Assembly: GCA_014896235.1 (NCBI GenBank)
Contig: JADBKU010000023.1
Location: 62,001-126,000 of the forward strand
Origin: a bacterium
GTDB lineage: Bacteria > Desulfobacterota > Binatia > Binatales > Binataceae
Reading direction: 5' to 3'
Length of the DNA stretch: 64,000 bases
The translations under genes and the position numbers were made by a program. The number at the start of each line of letters is the position of its first letter. The first letter of the stretch is position 1. Below the pieces are notes generated by a model. The model was not told the origin of the DNA. It searched no databases and saw only the letters and a list, made by a program, of their open reading frames with translations. Positions 36,664-44,805 of this stretch are shown in pieces.

Positions 36664-37074
36664 TCATTTGTTATCGTTCTGCACTGCAAGAATGGCGTGG
36701 TTTATAGCGCGAATTACCGCGAGCAATCCGAGAATCGACACTATCCCGACAATGACGAATCCAGCTACAGATCCAAATTGCGATAGAGCGCCAATAAATC
36801 GAAATACTAGGTAAAGAACGAACGCAGTGTAGGCTAGTAAGACTGCTTGACCACTTAGATACTTCGACTTCCGTATCCTTTCAGGATAATCTGAGAAAGC
36901 TATGAATCCCACTACTGTGGACAGACCAAGAAATAAAGTAGAGGTACACTTGCCAAAGAATATTAAACTTCCAATCCCGGACGATAGGAGTGGGATCGCA
37001 ACTGTCATTGTAATAGTAAATAGTATCACAACTATTGCTACACCTAAAACAACTTCGCTCGCCTTGCTGTTCAT
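36664..37074 (-). CDS. Small membrane protein, four helices (possible immunity protein)
   Basis: 136 residues from ATG 37074 (MNSKASEVVLG); a start at 37098 is also open. Four hydrophobic segments (AIVVILFTITMTVAIPLL; SLIFFGKCTSTLFLGLSTVVGFIA; AVLLAYTAFVLYLVF; VAGFVIVGIVSILGLLAVI). AT-richer than core genes, a sign of separate origin. It directly follows the toxin-tip-like frame at 37083-37760, which is where the immunity gene of an RHS cassette would be. Confidence 0.55.
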   Translation of the reverse strand: MNSKASEVVLGVAIVVILFTITMTVAIPLLSSGIGSLIFFGKCTSTLFLGLSTVVGFIAFSDYPERIRKSKYLSGQAVLLAYTAFVLYLVFRFIGALSQFGSVAGFVIVGIVSILGLLAVIRAINHAILAVQNDNK

Positions 37075-37082
37075 GATGTTAA

Positions 37083-37760
37083 TTACCAATTTGACCAATT
37101 CGAGAGATCTCGATCAGGGCTGTTGCAAGCAGGAGTGGGATGCATGCAGCACATTACTTCGGCTCCGAGACCGAGACATCCTAATGCTCCCAAACTGCAC
37201 GCTGCTTTAATCGCTGGTGCCAACGGCACATCCTCCGGTGCTCCTGCAATACCGCCAACGCACGGGATGCCGAGGCCAAGGCAGGCGGAGGCTCCGATAG
37301 TCAAGTTGGCAGGATTGCAAGAGTAAGTAGGACTGACTGTCTTCGGCGTTCCATTATGAAATTCTGGCGGAGGCGGCTTGCGGTATTCCGCCGCCTTTGT
37401 CAGATGGCCGCCGTATGGATTGCCGCTCGTCGAGGGCGGATTGTCGGAGATGGCGGCGAACGGCGGGGCGAAGATCGCCGCCGCTTCGACCGCGGCGGAG
37501 TCATACATGTTCGGCGCGAGGCATGGCAGCAGGCCGAGGAACTTCGCCGCGACGTAATGGAAGAAACGGTAGAGCATGGGCGGCAGGGTCGGCCGGCTTC
37601 CTCCGCCGCCGAAGATGCTGATGCCAAAAGCGTCGAGCACCGCTTCAATGATAGCGACGACGGCGGCGACCGCCAAGCCAATCGGCCCGGCGTGCGCGCC
37701 ATAAGCGAGCGCGTTATGTATCGGCCCGTGCCACCAAAGGCTCCTGTGAGCGCCACGCAC
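37083..37760 (-). CDS. RHS-tip-like orphan protein (module B)
   Basis: 225 residues from a GTG; in-frame codons extend about 17 further upstream without an ATG, so a true start is uncertain and the gene may be a displaced C-terminal tip. Central GGGGSRPTLPPMLYRFFHYVAAKFLG is repeated in the gene at 39.5 kb. The C-terminal 80 residues are Pro/Cys rich (SCNPANLTIGASACLGLGIPCVGG...MCCMHPTPAC), with about ten cysteines and no recognised enzyme motif. It precedes a small membrane protein, as toxin tips precede immunity genes. Confidence 0.5.
   Translation of the reverse strand: MRGAHRSLWWHGPIHNALAYGAHAGPIGLAVAAVVAIIEAVLDAFGISIFGGGGSRPTLPPMLYRFFHYVAAKFLGLLPCLAPNMYDSAAVEAAAIFAPPFAAISDNPPSTSGNPYGGHLTKAAEYRKPPPPEFHNGTPKTVSPTYSCNPANLTIGASACLGLGIPCVGGIAGAPEDVPLAPAIKAACSLGALGCLGLGAEVMCCMHPTPACNSPDRDLSNWSNW
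37534..37598. repeat. Direct repeat copy 1, 65 bp
   Basis: Matches 39510-39574 with about four mismatches in 65 bp. It encodes the SRPTLPPMLYRFFHYVAA segment on the minus strand. Confidence 0.8.
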
Positions 37761-37771
37761 CGCATAAACGT

Positions 37772-38308
37772 CTATTGGCTTTGTTGATGCGAGGGCATAT
37801 GCGTCTCAACCGGCGCGTGCGGCTCTGATTGAGAGGATTCGAGAAAGAACGCTATGAGTAGTCCAGAATACCCGCCCGCTACCAGCCCAACGATTGCCCA
37901 TGTCGTCATGTAGGGCTGAACGTCTCCAACAAAGACCACGATTAACATTGAGGCGAGACCGGCCAGCGCACCCAGCAGTATTCCCATTGACGTCAGGGTC
38001 GAGCCTGTGAACCGTGAGGACCGTGCACGAACGAAGCGCCACGCGACCGACCCCAAGAAGGTGGGAAAGTATCCGAACGAAATTAGAGCGAAGAAGTAGG
38101 CGCCCGCCACGGCTCTCACGAAATCAGTCGAAACAACAGGGTATCCTCGCCCGGGCAGAACAAGCACCGCGACGCTCGCCACGAGCGGTACCGAAAGAAA
38201 CAGAAGCGCGATGAGCCGCCACGGAACACGCAAGAGCAGGCAGAGGCCCAACGTTACCGCCGGAGGAGCGAGCAGAATAGTGATTCCTCGTGCGAAACTG
38301 GGATTCAT
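37772..38308 (-). CDS. Membrane protein, about five helices (possible immunity protein)
   Basis: 178 residues from ATG 38308, which has AGGAGG 10 nt upstream; the frame further upstream carries RHS-shadow sequence and is rejected. Five hydrophobic segments (GITILLAPPAVTLGLCLLL; LIALLFLSVPLVASVAVLVL; AVAGAYFFALISFGYFPTFLG; MGILLGALAGLASMLIVVFVG; WAIVGLVAGGYSGLLIAFFLE). No family known to me. It follows the RHS core fragment, so a toxin-tip partner role is possible. Confidence 0.6.
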   Translation of the reverse strand: MNPSFARGITILLAPPAVTLGLCLLLRVPWRLIALLFLSVPLVASVAVLVLPGRGYPVVSTDFVRAVAGAYFFALISFGYFPTFLGSVAWRFVRARSSRFTGSTLTSMGILLGALAGLASMLIVVFVGDVQPYMTTWAIVGLVAGGYSGLLIAFFLESSQSEPHAPVETHMPSHQQSQ

Positions 38309-38322
38309 CTCTGCATTTCCTC

Positions 38323-38565
38323 CTAAGGCAGCAATTGCGATCCCAGCGCCCTGTCTGCGTACTGATACGGATAGGGGATATTCTGGCCGCTCGCGGTGAC
38401 GTTGCCGAAGGGATCGTAGGCGTACTGGGTCGCCACGCTGTCGGACGAATTCACCAGCGCCAGCGTCGAACCCATCAGGTCCGTGAGCGGCGCGTAGACG
38501 CTGCTCGTCCCGCCGCTCGTGATCGTCGCCGCCAGCACTTCGCCCGTCCCCAGCTCTATCAGTCA
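38323..38565 (-). pseudogene. RHS-repeat core fragment
   Basis: The frame encodes LTDLMGSTLALVNSS then SVATQYAYDPFGNVTASGQNIPYPYQYA, the YDxxGNxT core of RHS/YD-repeat proteins just before the C-terminal tip. In-frame stops lie just upstream and at the end, so it is a broken piece. It is evidence that the region once held a full RHS polymorphic toxin. Confidence 0.75.
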
Positions 38566-38575
38566 AACGATGCGC

Positions 38576-39148
38576 TTATTCCGCTAATTGGCCTGAGTAG
38601 CTGACAACGGGCATGCCTGTGTCTGAGTCAAACTCTGCAGATGCTTCGATGCCAATCCGAGCAATATCTTCTGCTGATCGCGCCTGATGAGCATATACGC
38701 TGTACATAGCTCCGAGAGCAACTTGCCAACCGGTTCCATATGCGTAAAATTTGGAAAATTCTTGAACAACTCGATGGGCTTCAACGCCAAAGATTCCCGA
38801 ACGATTAGCGATCAATACATCGACTCGCGTTGATTCGAACGCATCATTTCTACTTTCAGTAGAATTCATAAAATACTGATTTACTAACGCGGCATGAAGT
38901 TTCAGCCAAACACGATATATTGACTTCACATTGGTAAGGTCAACGTCTTTGTTCGAACTGAAATACTCAGAGATAGCGAGTTTTGCGGAAGTTGGGCCCG
39001 TAATTGCTAAGTACGAATCACCAACAGTGATTATCTTTTCATGATTTACGATGTAGTCAGCGCTCTCTTTTGCGCCGCCCCACGTAGTGAGCGAGTCTGC
39101 CGCTATCGCAAACTCTCCCGCTTTTTTCACCGCGACGATTGTTGACAT
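38576..39148 (-). CDS. Proteasome/HslV-like Ntn hydrolase
   Basis: 190 residues. MSTIVAVKKAGEFAIAADS aligns with HslV (MTTIVSVRR...), so removal of Met leaves Ser as the N-terminal nucleophile in place of Thr1. Asp17 (mature numbering) of AIAAD is kept, and Lys in NHEKIITVG stands near the Lys33 site. It is a bacterial group of single proteasome-like proteins with unknown substrate. No AAA+ partner (HslU) is adjacent. It sits inside the toxin-tip array, directly after one RHS-tip-like gene. AT-richer than core genes. Confidence 0.65.
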   Translation of the reverse strand: MSTIVAVKKAGEFAIAADSLTTWGGAKESADYIVNHEKIITVGDSYLAITGPTSAKLAISEYFSSNKDVDLTNVKSIYRVWLKLHAALVNQYFMNSTESRNDAFESTRVDVLIANRSGIFGVEAHRVVQEFSKFYAYGTGWQVALGAMYSVYAHQARSAEDIARIGIEASAEFDSDTGMPVVSYSGQLAE

Positions 39149-39166
39149 TTTTTGAGCCTAAACGAG

Positions 39167-39649
39167 CTATATCATGCCATTCCCTTGATTGTAATACCAC
39201 CAGAGGCCCTTATATCTCTTCCGGTATTCGTCGCCTTTTTCGCCGCCTGGCCGGTCCATCTTTTTACGTCGTTGTTCTTGTTCGTGTTTATCTTTCGTGC
39301 TTTGCCGTTTATTTTTTGTGTGCTGCCTATCGCTATTCTCGTCGAAGTCATCATCGTCAGGAGTATTAGGAGCCATTCTTTCTTCATATCCGTCCGTTCC
39401 TGGTTCAATCGGGTCGATAAATTCTTCCTGTACGCTGATGAGATGACCGATGACTGGCTGTTCAATTACAACCGAGTCCTGCATGTTGGGGACAAGCGTG
39501 AGCAGGACGCCGAGGAATTGCGCCGCGACGTAATGGAAGAAGCGGTAGAGCATCGGCGGCAGGGTCGGCCGGCTGCCGCCGCCCAGCGCACGAGCGGACC
39601 AGAAGCGATGTTGTTGGCCATGCGGGACGAACGCGAAACGGCTCATCCG
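39167..39649 (-). CDS. RHS-tip-like orphan protein (module A), toxin-type C-terminus
   Basis: About 160 residues from ATG 39649 (MSRFAFVPHG); ATG 39664 and upstream ones, antisense to hemW, are possible but less likely. It shares GGGSRPTLPPMLYRFFHYVAAQFLG with the gene at 37.1 kb. The C-terminal half is acidic, then Lys/Arg/Gln rich: TKDKHEQEQRRKKMDRPGGEKGDEYRKRYKGLWWYY. The KHExxQxRKxxDxGGEKGD style is typical of the ends of polymorphic toxins. No nuclease fold is proved. Confidence 0.5.
   Translation of the reverse strand, partial: RMSRFAFVPHGQQHRFWSARALGGGSRPTLPPMLYRFFHYVAAQFLGVLLTLVPNMQDSVVIEQPVIGHLISVQEEFIDPIEPGTDGYEERMAPNTPDDDDFDENSDRQHTKNKRQSTKDKHEQEQRRKKMDRPGGEKGDEYRKRYKGLWWYYNQGNGMI
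39510..39574. repeat. Direct repeat copy 2, 65 bp
   Basis: Partner of 37534-37598; the shared segment is 1976 bp away in the same orientation. Confidence 0.8.
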
Positions 39650-39763
39650 GAAGTCTCCGGACATCCCGGTCGGCGTGAACCGGGCGGGACGGCATCGGGC
39701 GCCGCTGGACACCAAGTGGCGCCATCTGGCGCCGCTCGGACGTGATATGATCCGCCGACCGCG

Positions 39764-40918
39764 ATGGCCTTTTCGCTGTACGTCCATATTCCGTGGTGCC
39801 GCGCCAAATGCCCCTATTGCGATTTCAATTCGCACGCGGCGGCGGCGTGGCCGGAGGACGAATACGTTGCGGCGCTGATCGCCGAGATGCGCGCGCGGTC
39901 GGCTAATCCGGCTTTTTTCGGGCAACAAATCGCCACGATATTCTTTGGCGGCGGTACGCCGTCTTTATTCGCGCCGCGCTCGATCGCCGCGATTCTCGAC
40001 GCCGCCGCGGATCGTTTCGGGCTCATTGCGGACGCCGAAATCACGCTTGAGGCGAATCCTGGCACGGTGGATTTGCCTAAATTGTTCGGCTATCGCACGG
40101 CAGGAGTCAATCGAATTAGCTTTGGCGCGCAGTCGTTCAATCCCGACACCTTGCGCTTTCTGGGGCGGATACATGGCCCCGAAGAGACCCGCGACGCCGT
40201 TCGCGCCGCCCGTCGCGCCGGCTTCGCGCGGCTGAATCTGGACCTTATCTTTGCCGTGCCCGGCCAGTCCCGGGCCGACGTGATGGCGGACCTCGACGCC
40301 GCTTGTGCGCTCGAACCCGAGCATATCTCCGCATACAACCTGACCTTCGAAGAGGGAACGGCGTTCTTCACGGAGATGCGCCGCGGACGGATTCGGCCGC
40401 TGCCTTCGGACGATCAGGCCGCGATGTATGCGTCGGTTCGCGAAGAGCTGCCGCGACGCGGCTATGCGATGTATGAGATATCCAATTATGCGCGTGTGAA
40501 TGAGGAGTCGCGTCACAACCTGACTTATTGGCGCGCCGAGAGCTATCTCGGAATCGGAGCCGGCGCGCACAGTTTCGCGCGGGATAGCGCCAGTCCGGGC
40601 GGGCGGCGATGGTGGAACGAGCGGATGCCGGCGAGGTATATCGCGGCCGTGCAAAAGACCGGGCTGGCGGAGTCGGGCGGCGAGACGATCGACGCGCGCG
40701 TCGCGGCGGGCGAGTTTGTCTTTTTGAACTTACGTTTGCGCAAAGGGTTTGCGCGTCGCGAATTCGACGAGCGTTTTGGGCAACCGCTCGATGATCTATT
40801 CGGCCAGCAGATCGAGCGCCTGACTGGCGACGGCCTGCTGGAAGAGCATCACGGCCGCATCCGGCTTACCGAACGGGGACTGGAGATGGCTGACTCGGTC
40901 TTCGCTGAATTTATCTAA
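39764..40918 (+). CDS. hemW: Radical SAM haem chaperone HemW (coproporphyrinogen oxidase-like)
   Basis: 384 residues. VHIPWCRAKCPYCDF holds the CxxxCxxC cluster motif; FFGGGTPSLF and EANPGTVDLPKL follow, and the C-terminal domain has LRLRKGFARREFDERFG. Size and lack of an N-terminal HemN extension fit HemW, which passes haem to respiratory proteins, rather than true HemN. First core gene after the accessory region. Confidence 0.92.
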   Translation: MAFSLYVHIPWCRAKCPYCDFNSHAAAAWPEDEYVAALIAEMRARSANPAFFGQQIATIFFGGGTPSLFAPRSIAAILDAAADRFGLIADAEITLEANPGTVDLPKLFGYRTAGVNRISFGAQSFNPDTLRFLGRIHGPEETRDAVRAARRAGFARLNLDLIFAVPGQSRADVMADLDAACALEPEHISAYNLTFEEGTAFFTEMRRGRIRPLPSDDQAAMYASVREELPRRGYAMYEISNYARVNEESRHNLTYWRAESYLGIGAGAHSFARDSASPGGRRWWNERMPARYIAAVQKTGLAESGGETIDARVAAGEFVFLNLRLRKGFARREFDERFGQPLDDLFGQQIERLTGDGLLEEHHGRIRLTERGLEMADSVFAEFI

Positions 40919-40933
40919 GTCGGGCGCGAACGC

Positions 40934-42541
40934 TCAAATCGCCGACAGGGCGCCGTCGAGCATCGCGACGATTTCGGCCGGGCCGCGCAACCGCACATAG
41001 GGGCCGAGCCGGGGGCCGCGTTCTTTGCCGAGCAGCACGCGGTAGAGAAGCGTGAACACCTTGCCCGGCTTGTCGTAATATGCGCGCCCGATTTCGTAGA
41101 TTTCGCGCTCGATTTCCTCGGCCGTCGCGTTCGCGTTCGCCGCCAGATAATCGCGCAGGCGATTCAGTTGTTCGCGTTCGGCTTCGGTTTGCGGCTTGTA
41201 GAAATCGAGCAATGGCGCGACAAAGTCGTCGTAGAAATTCAAAGCGCATTCGACCAGCGTATGCATCAGCCGGCGCGTGTCGTCGTCCTGTTCGATTTTA
41301 TGGTCGTAGCGCGTCAGGTATTCCCAAATCAGCGCGCGATCCTTGCTGCCGATCGCGGGAACCACCGCCATCAGCAGGCCGAACGTCAGGTCGGAGTCGA
41401 ACCGCCGCGCGCTGTCGCTCTGCAACACGAATTGCAAGGGCGAATTGCGTCGCGCCGCGTCGTCCATCCTGCTCCATTCCCGCAACGCTTCGAGATATTC
41501 ATCGACATATTGCGGAATCGCTTCGAGAAAGAGCTTGCGCGCGCGGCGCGGATTGAGAATCAGGAAATACTTGAGCACCTCGATCGGCGCGTAACGCCGC
41601 CATTGGTCAACGCCGACGCCCCGGCCGACCGATTTGGAGACCTTGTGACCCTCCTCGTCGAGGTACATCTCGAACGGGAAGCCGAGCGGCGGCCGTCCGC
41701 CGAGGATTTTGACGATTTGTCCGGACAAGCGCGCGGAATCGATCAGGTCCTTGCCGTAAAGTTCATAATCGACCGCCAGCACCTGCCATCGCAGCGCCCA
41801 ATCCACCTTCCATTGCGCCTTGGCGTTGCCGCCGAGCGCGCTCACTTCGCCCTTGAAGCCGCATCCATGGGCGCCGCCGAAGCTGCGCTCGCACGAAATC
41901 GCGACCGCGCCGCGTTCCGGGAAATAGGCGGTGACGAGCGTTGAATTGATTTGCCCGCACTGCGGACATAGCGGCATCACCGGCGACCATCCGGCGCGAT
42001 TTTCCGGCCGCAGCGTCGGCGCGACCACCCGGATTATCTCCTGATGCCGTTCGAGCACGAGTTTGAGCGCCGCGTCGAAACCGCCGCTCGCGTACATCGC
42101 GCTCGACCGAATCAACTCGTACTCGACTTCAACCGGCGCCAGGAAGTCGCCGAGCAGCGCGACCATGTGCGACGCGAAACTGTCGTGGCAGGCGCCGAAC
42201 GGATCGGGAATTCGCGAAACCGGCTGTCCCAGCCACTGCGCGTAGGATTCGCGGTTCGGGATGTTTTCAGGCGCCTTGCGCAGACCGTCCATGTCGTCGA
42301 TGAAGACGATAAAGCGATCGGGACGGCTTGTAGAAAACAGCGTTCTAAACGCTTGTCTGACGTAGGATGGCCGCAGCACTTCGCCCATCGTACCCAGATG
42401 GGGCAAACCGGACGGTCCGAAGCCGCTCTCGAACACCACCGGACGCGCCGGATCGTAGGCGGAGACGCGCTCGGCGAGCTTGCGCGCCTCCTCGTATGGC
42501 CAAAGGTCAGAACCAGTTTCAGTGCGGGGCGCCGAGGCCAT
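40934..42541 (-). CDS. lysS: Lysyl-tRNA synthetase, class I
   Basis: 535 residues. HIGH-type motif in FGPSGLPHLGTMGE, KMSKS-type motif in GHKVSKSVGRG and cysteines CPQCGQ...CERSFGGAHGC show a class I enzyme, as in archaea, spirochaetes, alphaproteobacteria and some deltaproteobacteria. Charges tRNA-Lys. No class II LysRS is in the window. Convergent with hemW, 15 nt apart. Confidence 0.95.
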   Translation of the reverse strand: MASAPRTETGSDLWPYEEARKLAERVSAYDPARPVVFESGFGPSGLPHLGTMGEVLRPSYVRQAFRTLFSTSRPDRFIVFIDDMDGLRKAPENIPNRESYAQWLGQPVSRIPDPFGACHDSFASHMVALLGDFLAPVEVEYELIRSSAMYASGGFDAALKLVLERHQEIIRVVAPTLRPENRAGWSPVMPLCPQCGQINSTLVTAYFPERGAVAISCERSFGGAHGCGFKGEVSALGGNAKAQWKVDWALRWQVLAVDYELYGKDLIDSARLSGQIVKILGGRPPLGFPFEMYLDEEGHKVSKSVGRGVGVDQWRRYAPIEVLKYFLILNPRRARKLFLEAIPQYVDEYLEALREWSRMDDAARRNSPLQFVLQSDSARRFDSDLTFGLLMAVVPAIGSKDRALIWEYLTRYDHKIEQDDDTRRLMHTLVECALNFYDDFVAPLLDFYKPQTEAEREQLNRLRDYLAANANATAEEIEREIYEIGRAYYDKPGKVFTLLYRVLLGKERGPRLGPYVRLRGPAEIVAMLDGALSAI

Positions 42542-42544
42542 TCT

Positions 42545-42757
42545 TTACTGCCTTCCTTTGAGTACGCGCGCGACGGCTTCATGGACCCACGGATCGATTT
42601 GCAGGTCGCGCGTTTTTTCCGAGGCCAGCCTGAGCTTAACCCCGCAGTTGGCGCAAATATAGGCGGTCTCGGCGAATCCGCCGCGGTCCTCGACGGTCAT
42701 CCGCAGCAGCCATTCGCCCGCCGGACGCCGGCAGATTTGGCACTTTTCTTCGCTCAT
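42545..42757 (-). CDS. Small zinc-ribbon protein
   Basis: 70 residues. Two CxxC pairs (KCQICRRP and YICANCG) with a central strand segment suggest a single zinc ribbon. It ends 3 nt before the lysS start and is probably the first gene of that transcript. No family recognised. Confidence 0.6.
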   Translation of the reverse strand: MSEEKCQICRRPAGEWLLRMTVEDRGGFAETAYICANCGVKLRLASEKTRDLQIDPWVHEAVARVLKGRQ

Positions 42758-42988
42758 CGTGGCTCGTTCGATTCGTGTATACTAAAAGGTCGAGAGACCG
42801 GGAAAACGCCGTTGCTTCGGGTTCCGGCGGCGTGTTAGATGCAAAAAATCCATATGCTATGGCGGCTTGTTAAATCGCCAGGCGGCGGAATTTCCCGAGG
42901 CTTCAGTTTAGAAGCGACAACGGTTCGCCGCTAGCGGGTCGCCGAGCGCGCCGCCGCCGAAGCGGGCGCGAGCCGCCGCTCCAGTTCG

Positions 42989-44026
42989 ATGGATCAGTCA
43001 CTGACGAAACAGAAGGTCAAGGAATTGCGCGCGATGGTCGGGGAGGGCGATCGGGTCGCGATAGTGCTGCAAGACGATCCGGATCCCGACGCCATGTCGA
43101 GCGCGATCGCGCTGCGCACGCTGCTTGGCCGCAACCGGCTGACCACGCCGATTTTCGCCTTCAAACCCGTGACGCGGCCGGAGAACCGCACGATGATGCA
43201 TCTGCTGGATATTGCGGTCGCGGAACCGGCTCCGGGCGAACTCGAGAACTTCGACAAGATCGCGATGGTGGATGTCGAACCGCCTTATTTCAACGGCAAA
43301 CTGCCCCGCGCCGACATCGTCATCGACCATCATCCGGGCTATCAGACCGGGCTTGCGCCGTTCGAGGACATTCGCGTCGGCTACGGCGCGACGGCGACGA
43401 TCATGACCGAATATCTCCTGAGCGCGGGCGAGCATATCAGCGAGCGGCTGGCGACGGCCCTTTACTATGGCATCCGCAGCGATACGCTCGCGCTTTCGCG
43501 GCGCGTGACCGAAGCCGATATCGAGGCGTTCACCCATCTCTATCCGCTGGCCAATTACAACCTGCTCAAGCTCATCGACCGGCCGGAGCTGCCGGTCAGT
43601 TTCGCGCGCATCCTGGCGCGGGTGATGCGCCGGATGGAGGTGCGCGGCGGCCTCGTCGCGATCCATCTCGGGCCGGTCGAGCGCGACGATTTGATCGTGC
43701 AGATGGCGGATTTCTGCCTGCAGTTCGAGGGCGTGGAGATGGTCGCGGTCTCGGGCAAACTGGACCGGAAACTCGCGATCGCGGTGCGCACGCACGGCAT
43801 CGGACGCGCCAACGCCGGGGAGACGGTCAAGCGGCTGTTCGGCGATATCGGCAGCGCCGGCGGCCATCGCAACATGGCCAAGGCGGTCATTCCGCTTGCC
43901 GCCTGGCGCAAACGCGAAGGGACGACCCGCGACAAGGCGATCGCGGACCGGCTGCGCGAGCTTTTCGCGGCGGCGATGGCTGGCGCGGACGAAACCGCGG
44001 CGGCGCTCGCGCGCGACGACGCGTGA
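42989..44026 (+). CDS. DHH-family phosphoesterase (NrnA/RecJ-like)
   Basis: 345 residues. DDPDPDAMSSA (motif I), MVDVEP (motif II), DHHPGYQ (DHH motif), DTLALSR and the DHHA1 glycine-rich tail GSAGGHRNMAKAVIPL are seen. The family degrades nanoRNA, pAp or cyclic dinucleotide products such as pApA. Substrate not determinable. The 231 bp upstream contain its promoter and no other gene. Confidence 0.88.
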   Translation: MDQSLTKQKVKELRAMVGEGDRVAIVLQDDPDPDAMSSAIALRTLLGRNRLTTPIFAFKPVTRPENRTMMHLLDIAVAEPAPGELENFDKIAMVDVEPPYFNGKLPRADIVIDHHPGYQTGLAPFEDIRVGYGATATIMTEYLLSAGEHISERLATALYYGIRSDTLALSRRVTEADIEAFTHLYPLANYNLLKLIDRPELPVSFARILARVMRRMEVRGGLVAIHLGPVERDDLIVQMADFCLQFEGVEMVAVSGKLDRKLAIAVRTHGIGRANAGETVKRLFGDIGSAGGHRNMAKAVIPLAAWRKREGTTRDKAIADRLRELFAAAMAGADETAAALARDDA

Positions 44027-44106
44027 GCGCCGTCCATCTGCCGGTTTCGTCCGCGCCGGGATGGTTCGCGGCGATGCTATAATCGCGGCCGCGAGCGCGT
44101 TCGGCG

Positions 44107-44787
44107 ATGAATCATGCGAAATTGCTGATTGTCGAAGATGAATCGCGCCTGGCCGCGAATTTGCGCCGCGGGCTCGAAGAACTTGGCGCCGAGGTGACCA
44201 TCGCGCCCGGCGCAAAAGCGGCGGCCGCGGCGATCGATCGGGCCGGTTTCGAGGCGATCGTGCTTGACCTGCAGTTGCCCGATGGCGACGGCCTCGACCT
44301 GCTGCGCGCGTTGCGTGCGCGCGGCGTGGCGATTCCCGTGTTGATTCTGACCGCGCGCGGCGCGCTCGAAGAGCGGGTCGCGGGACTGGAGGCAGGCGCC
44401 GACGACTATCTCGCCAAACCGTTCGCTTTCGCGGAACTGGCCGCCCGTATCCGCGCCCTGATCAGGCGCGGGCGGATGCCGCCCGCGGCGCCGATTCGCG
44501 TCGCCGACCTCGAATTCGATCCGATTCGCCGGCGGCTGCGCGGCGGCGACGGCGAAATTCCGCTCTCGCCGAAGGAACAGATGCTGGTCGAGCTGCTGAT
44601 GCGCAATGCCGGCGCGCCCGTCGCGCGCGACGCCATCAGCGACGTTCTCTGCGGGCCCGGATACAACGAATTCACGAACGTGATCGAAGTGTTCATCAAC
44701 CGGCTGCGCGAAAAGATCGATCGCGCGCGATCCGCGCCGCTGATCGTCACGGTGCGCGGCGTCGGCTACATGATGCGCGCGGATTAG
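44107..44787 (+). CDS. OmpR/PhoB-family response regulator
   Basis: 226 residues. Receiver domain with acidic pocket Glu10-Asp11, phospho-acceptor Asp54 (VLDLQLPDGDG) and Lys in LAKPF; winged-helix DNA-binding domain at about 130-226 (LSPKEQMLVELL... VEVFINRLREKI...TVRGVGYMM). It is followed at 18 nt by its histidine kinase and then by the efflux operon, which it very probably regulates. Confidence 0.94.
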   Translation: MNHAKLLIVEDESRLAANLRRGLEELGAEVTIAPGAKAAAAAIDRAGFEAIVLDLQLPDGDGLDLLRALRARGVAIPVLILTARGALEERVAGLEAGADDYLAKPFAFAELAARIRALIRRGRMPPAAPIRVADLEFDPIRRRLRGGDGEIPLSPKEQMLVELLMRNAGAPVARDAISDVLCGPGYNEFTNVIEVFINRLREKIDRARSAPLIVTVRGVGYMMRAD

Positions 44788-44805
44788 CGGATCGCGCCGG
44801 CCGCG

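Larger units (their letters stand above)
31719..39763. mobile_element. tRNA-Ala-associated accessory island (limits estimated)
   Basis: Between tRNA-Ala and hemW lie an integrase fragment, remnants of four IS families, a RiPP operon and toxin-tip debris, with locally lower GC around 36.6-39.4 kb and almost no core genes. The left limit is the tRNA 3' end. I searched by eye for a repeat of the tRNA 3' end (attR) within the window and did not find one, so the right limit is only where core genes resume. Confidence 0.6.

Noticed and set aside
37400..37787. Plus-strand and other minus-strand frames over the RHS-tip genes
   Set aside because: Arg-rich shadows; the repeated SRPTLPP segment is meaningful only in the reported minus frame.
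31795..39763. attR copy of the tRNA-Ala 3' end
   Set aside because: Searched by eye for the T-arm and acceptor sequence; no second copy found in the window, so island end is not proved.
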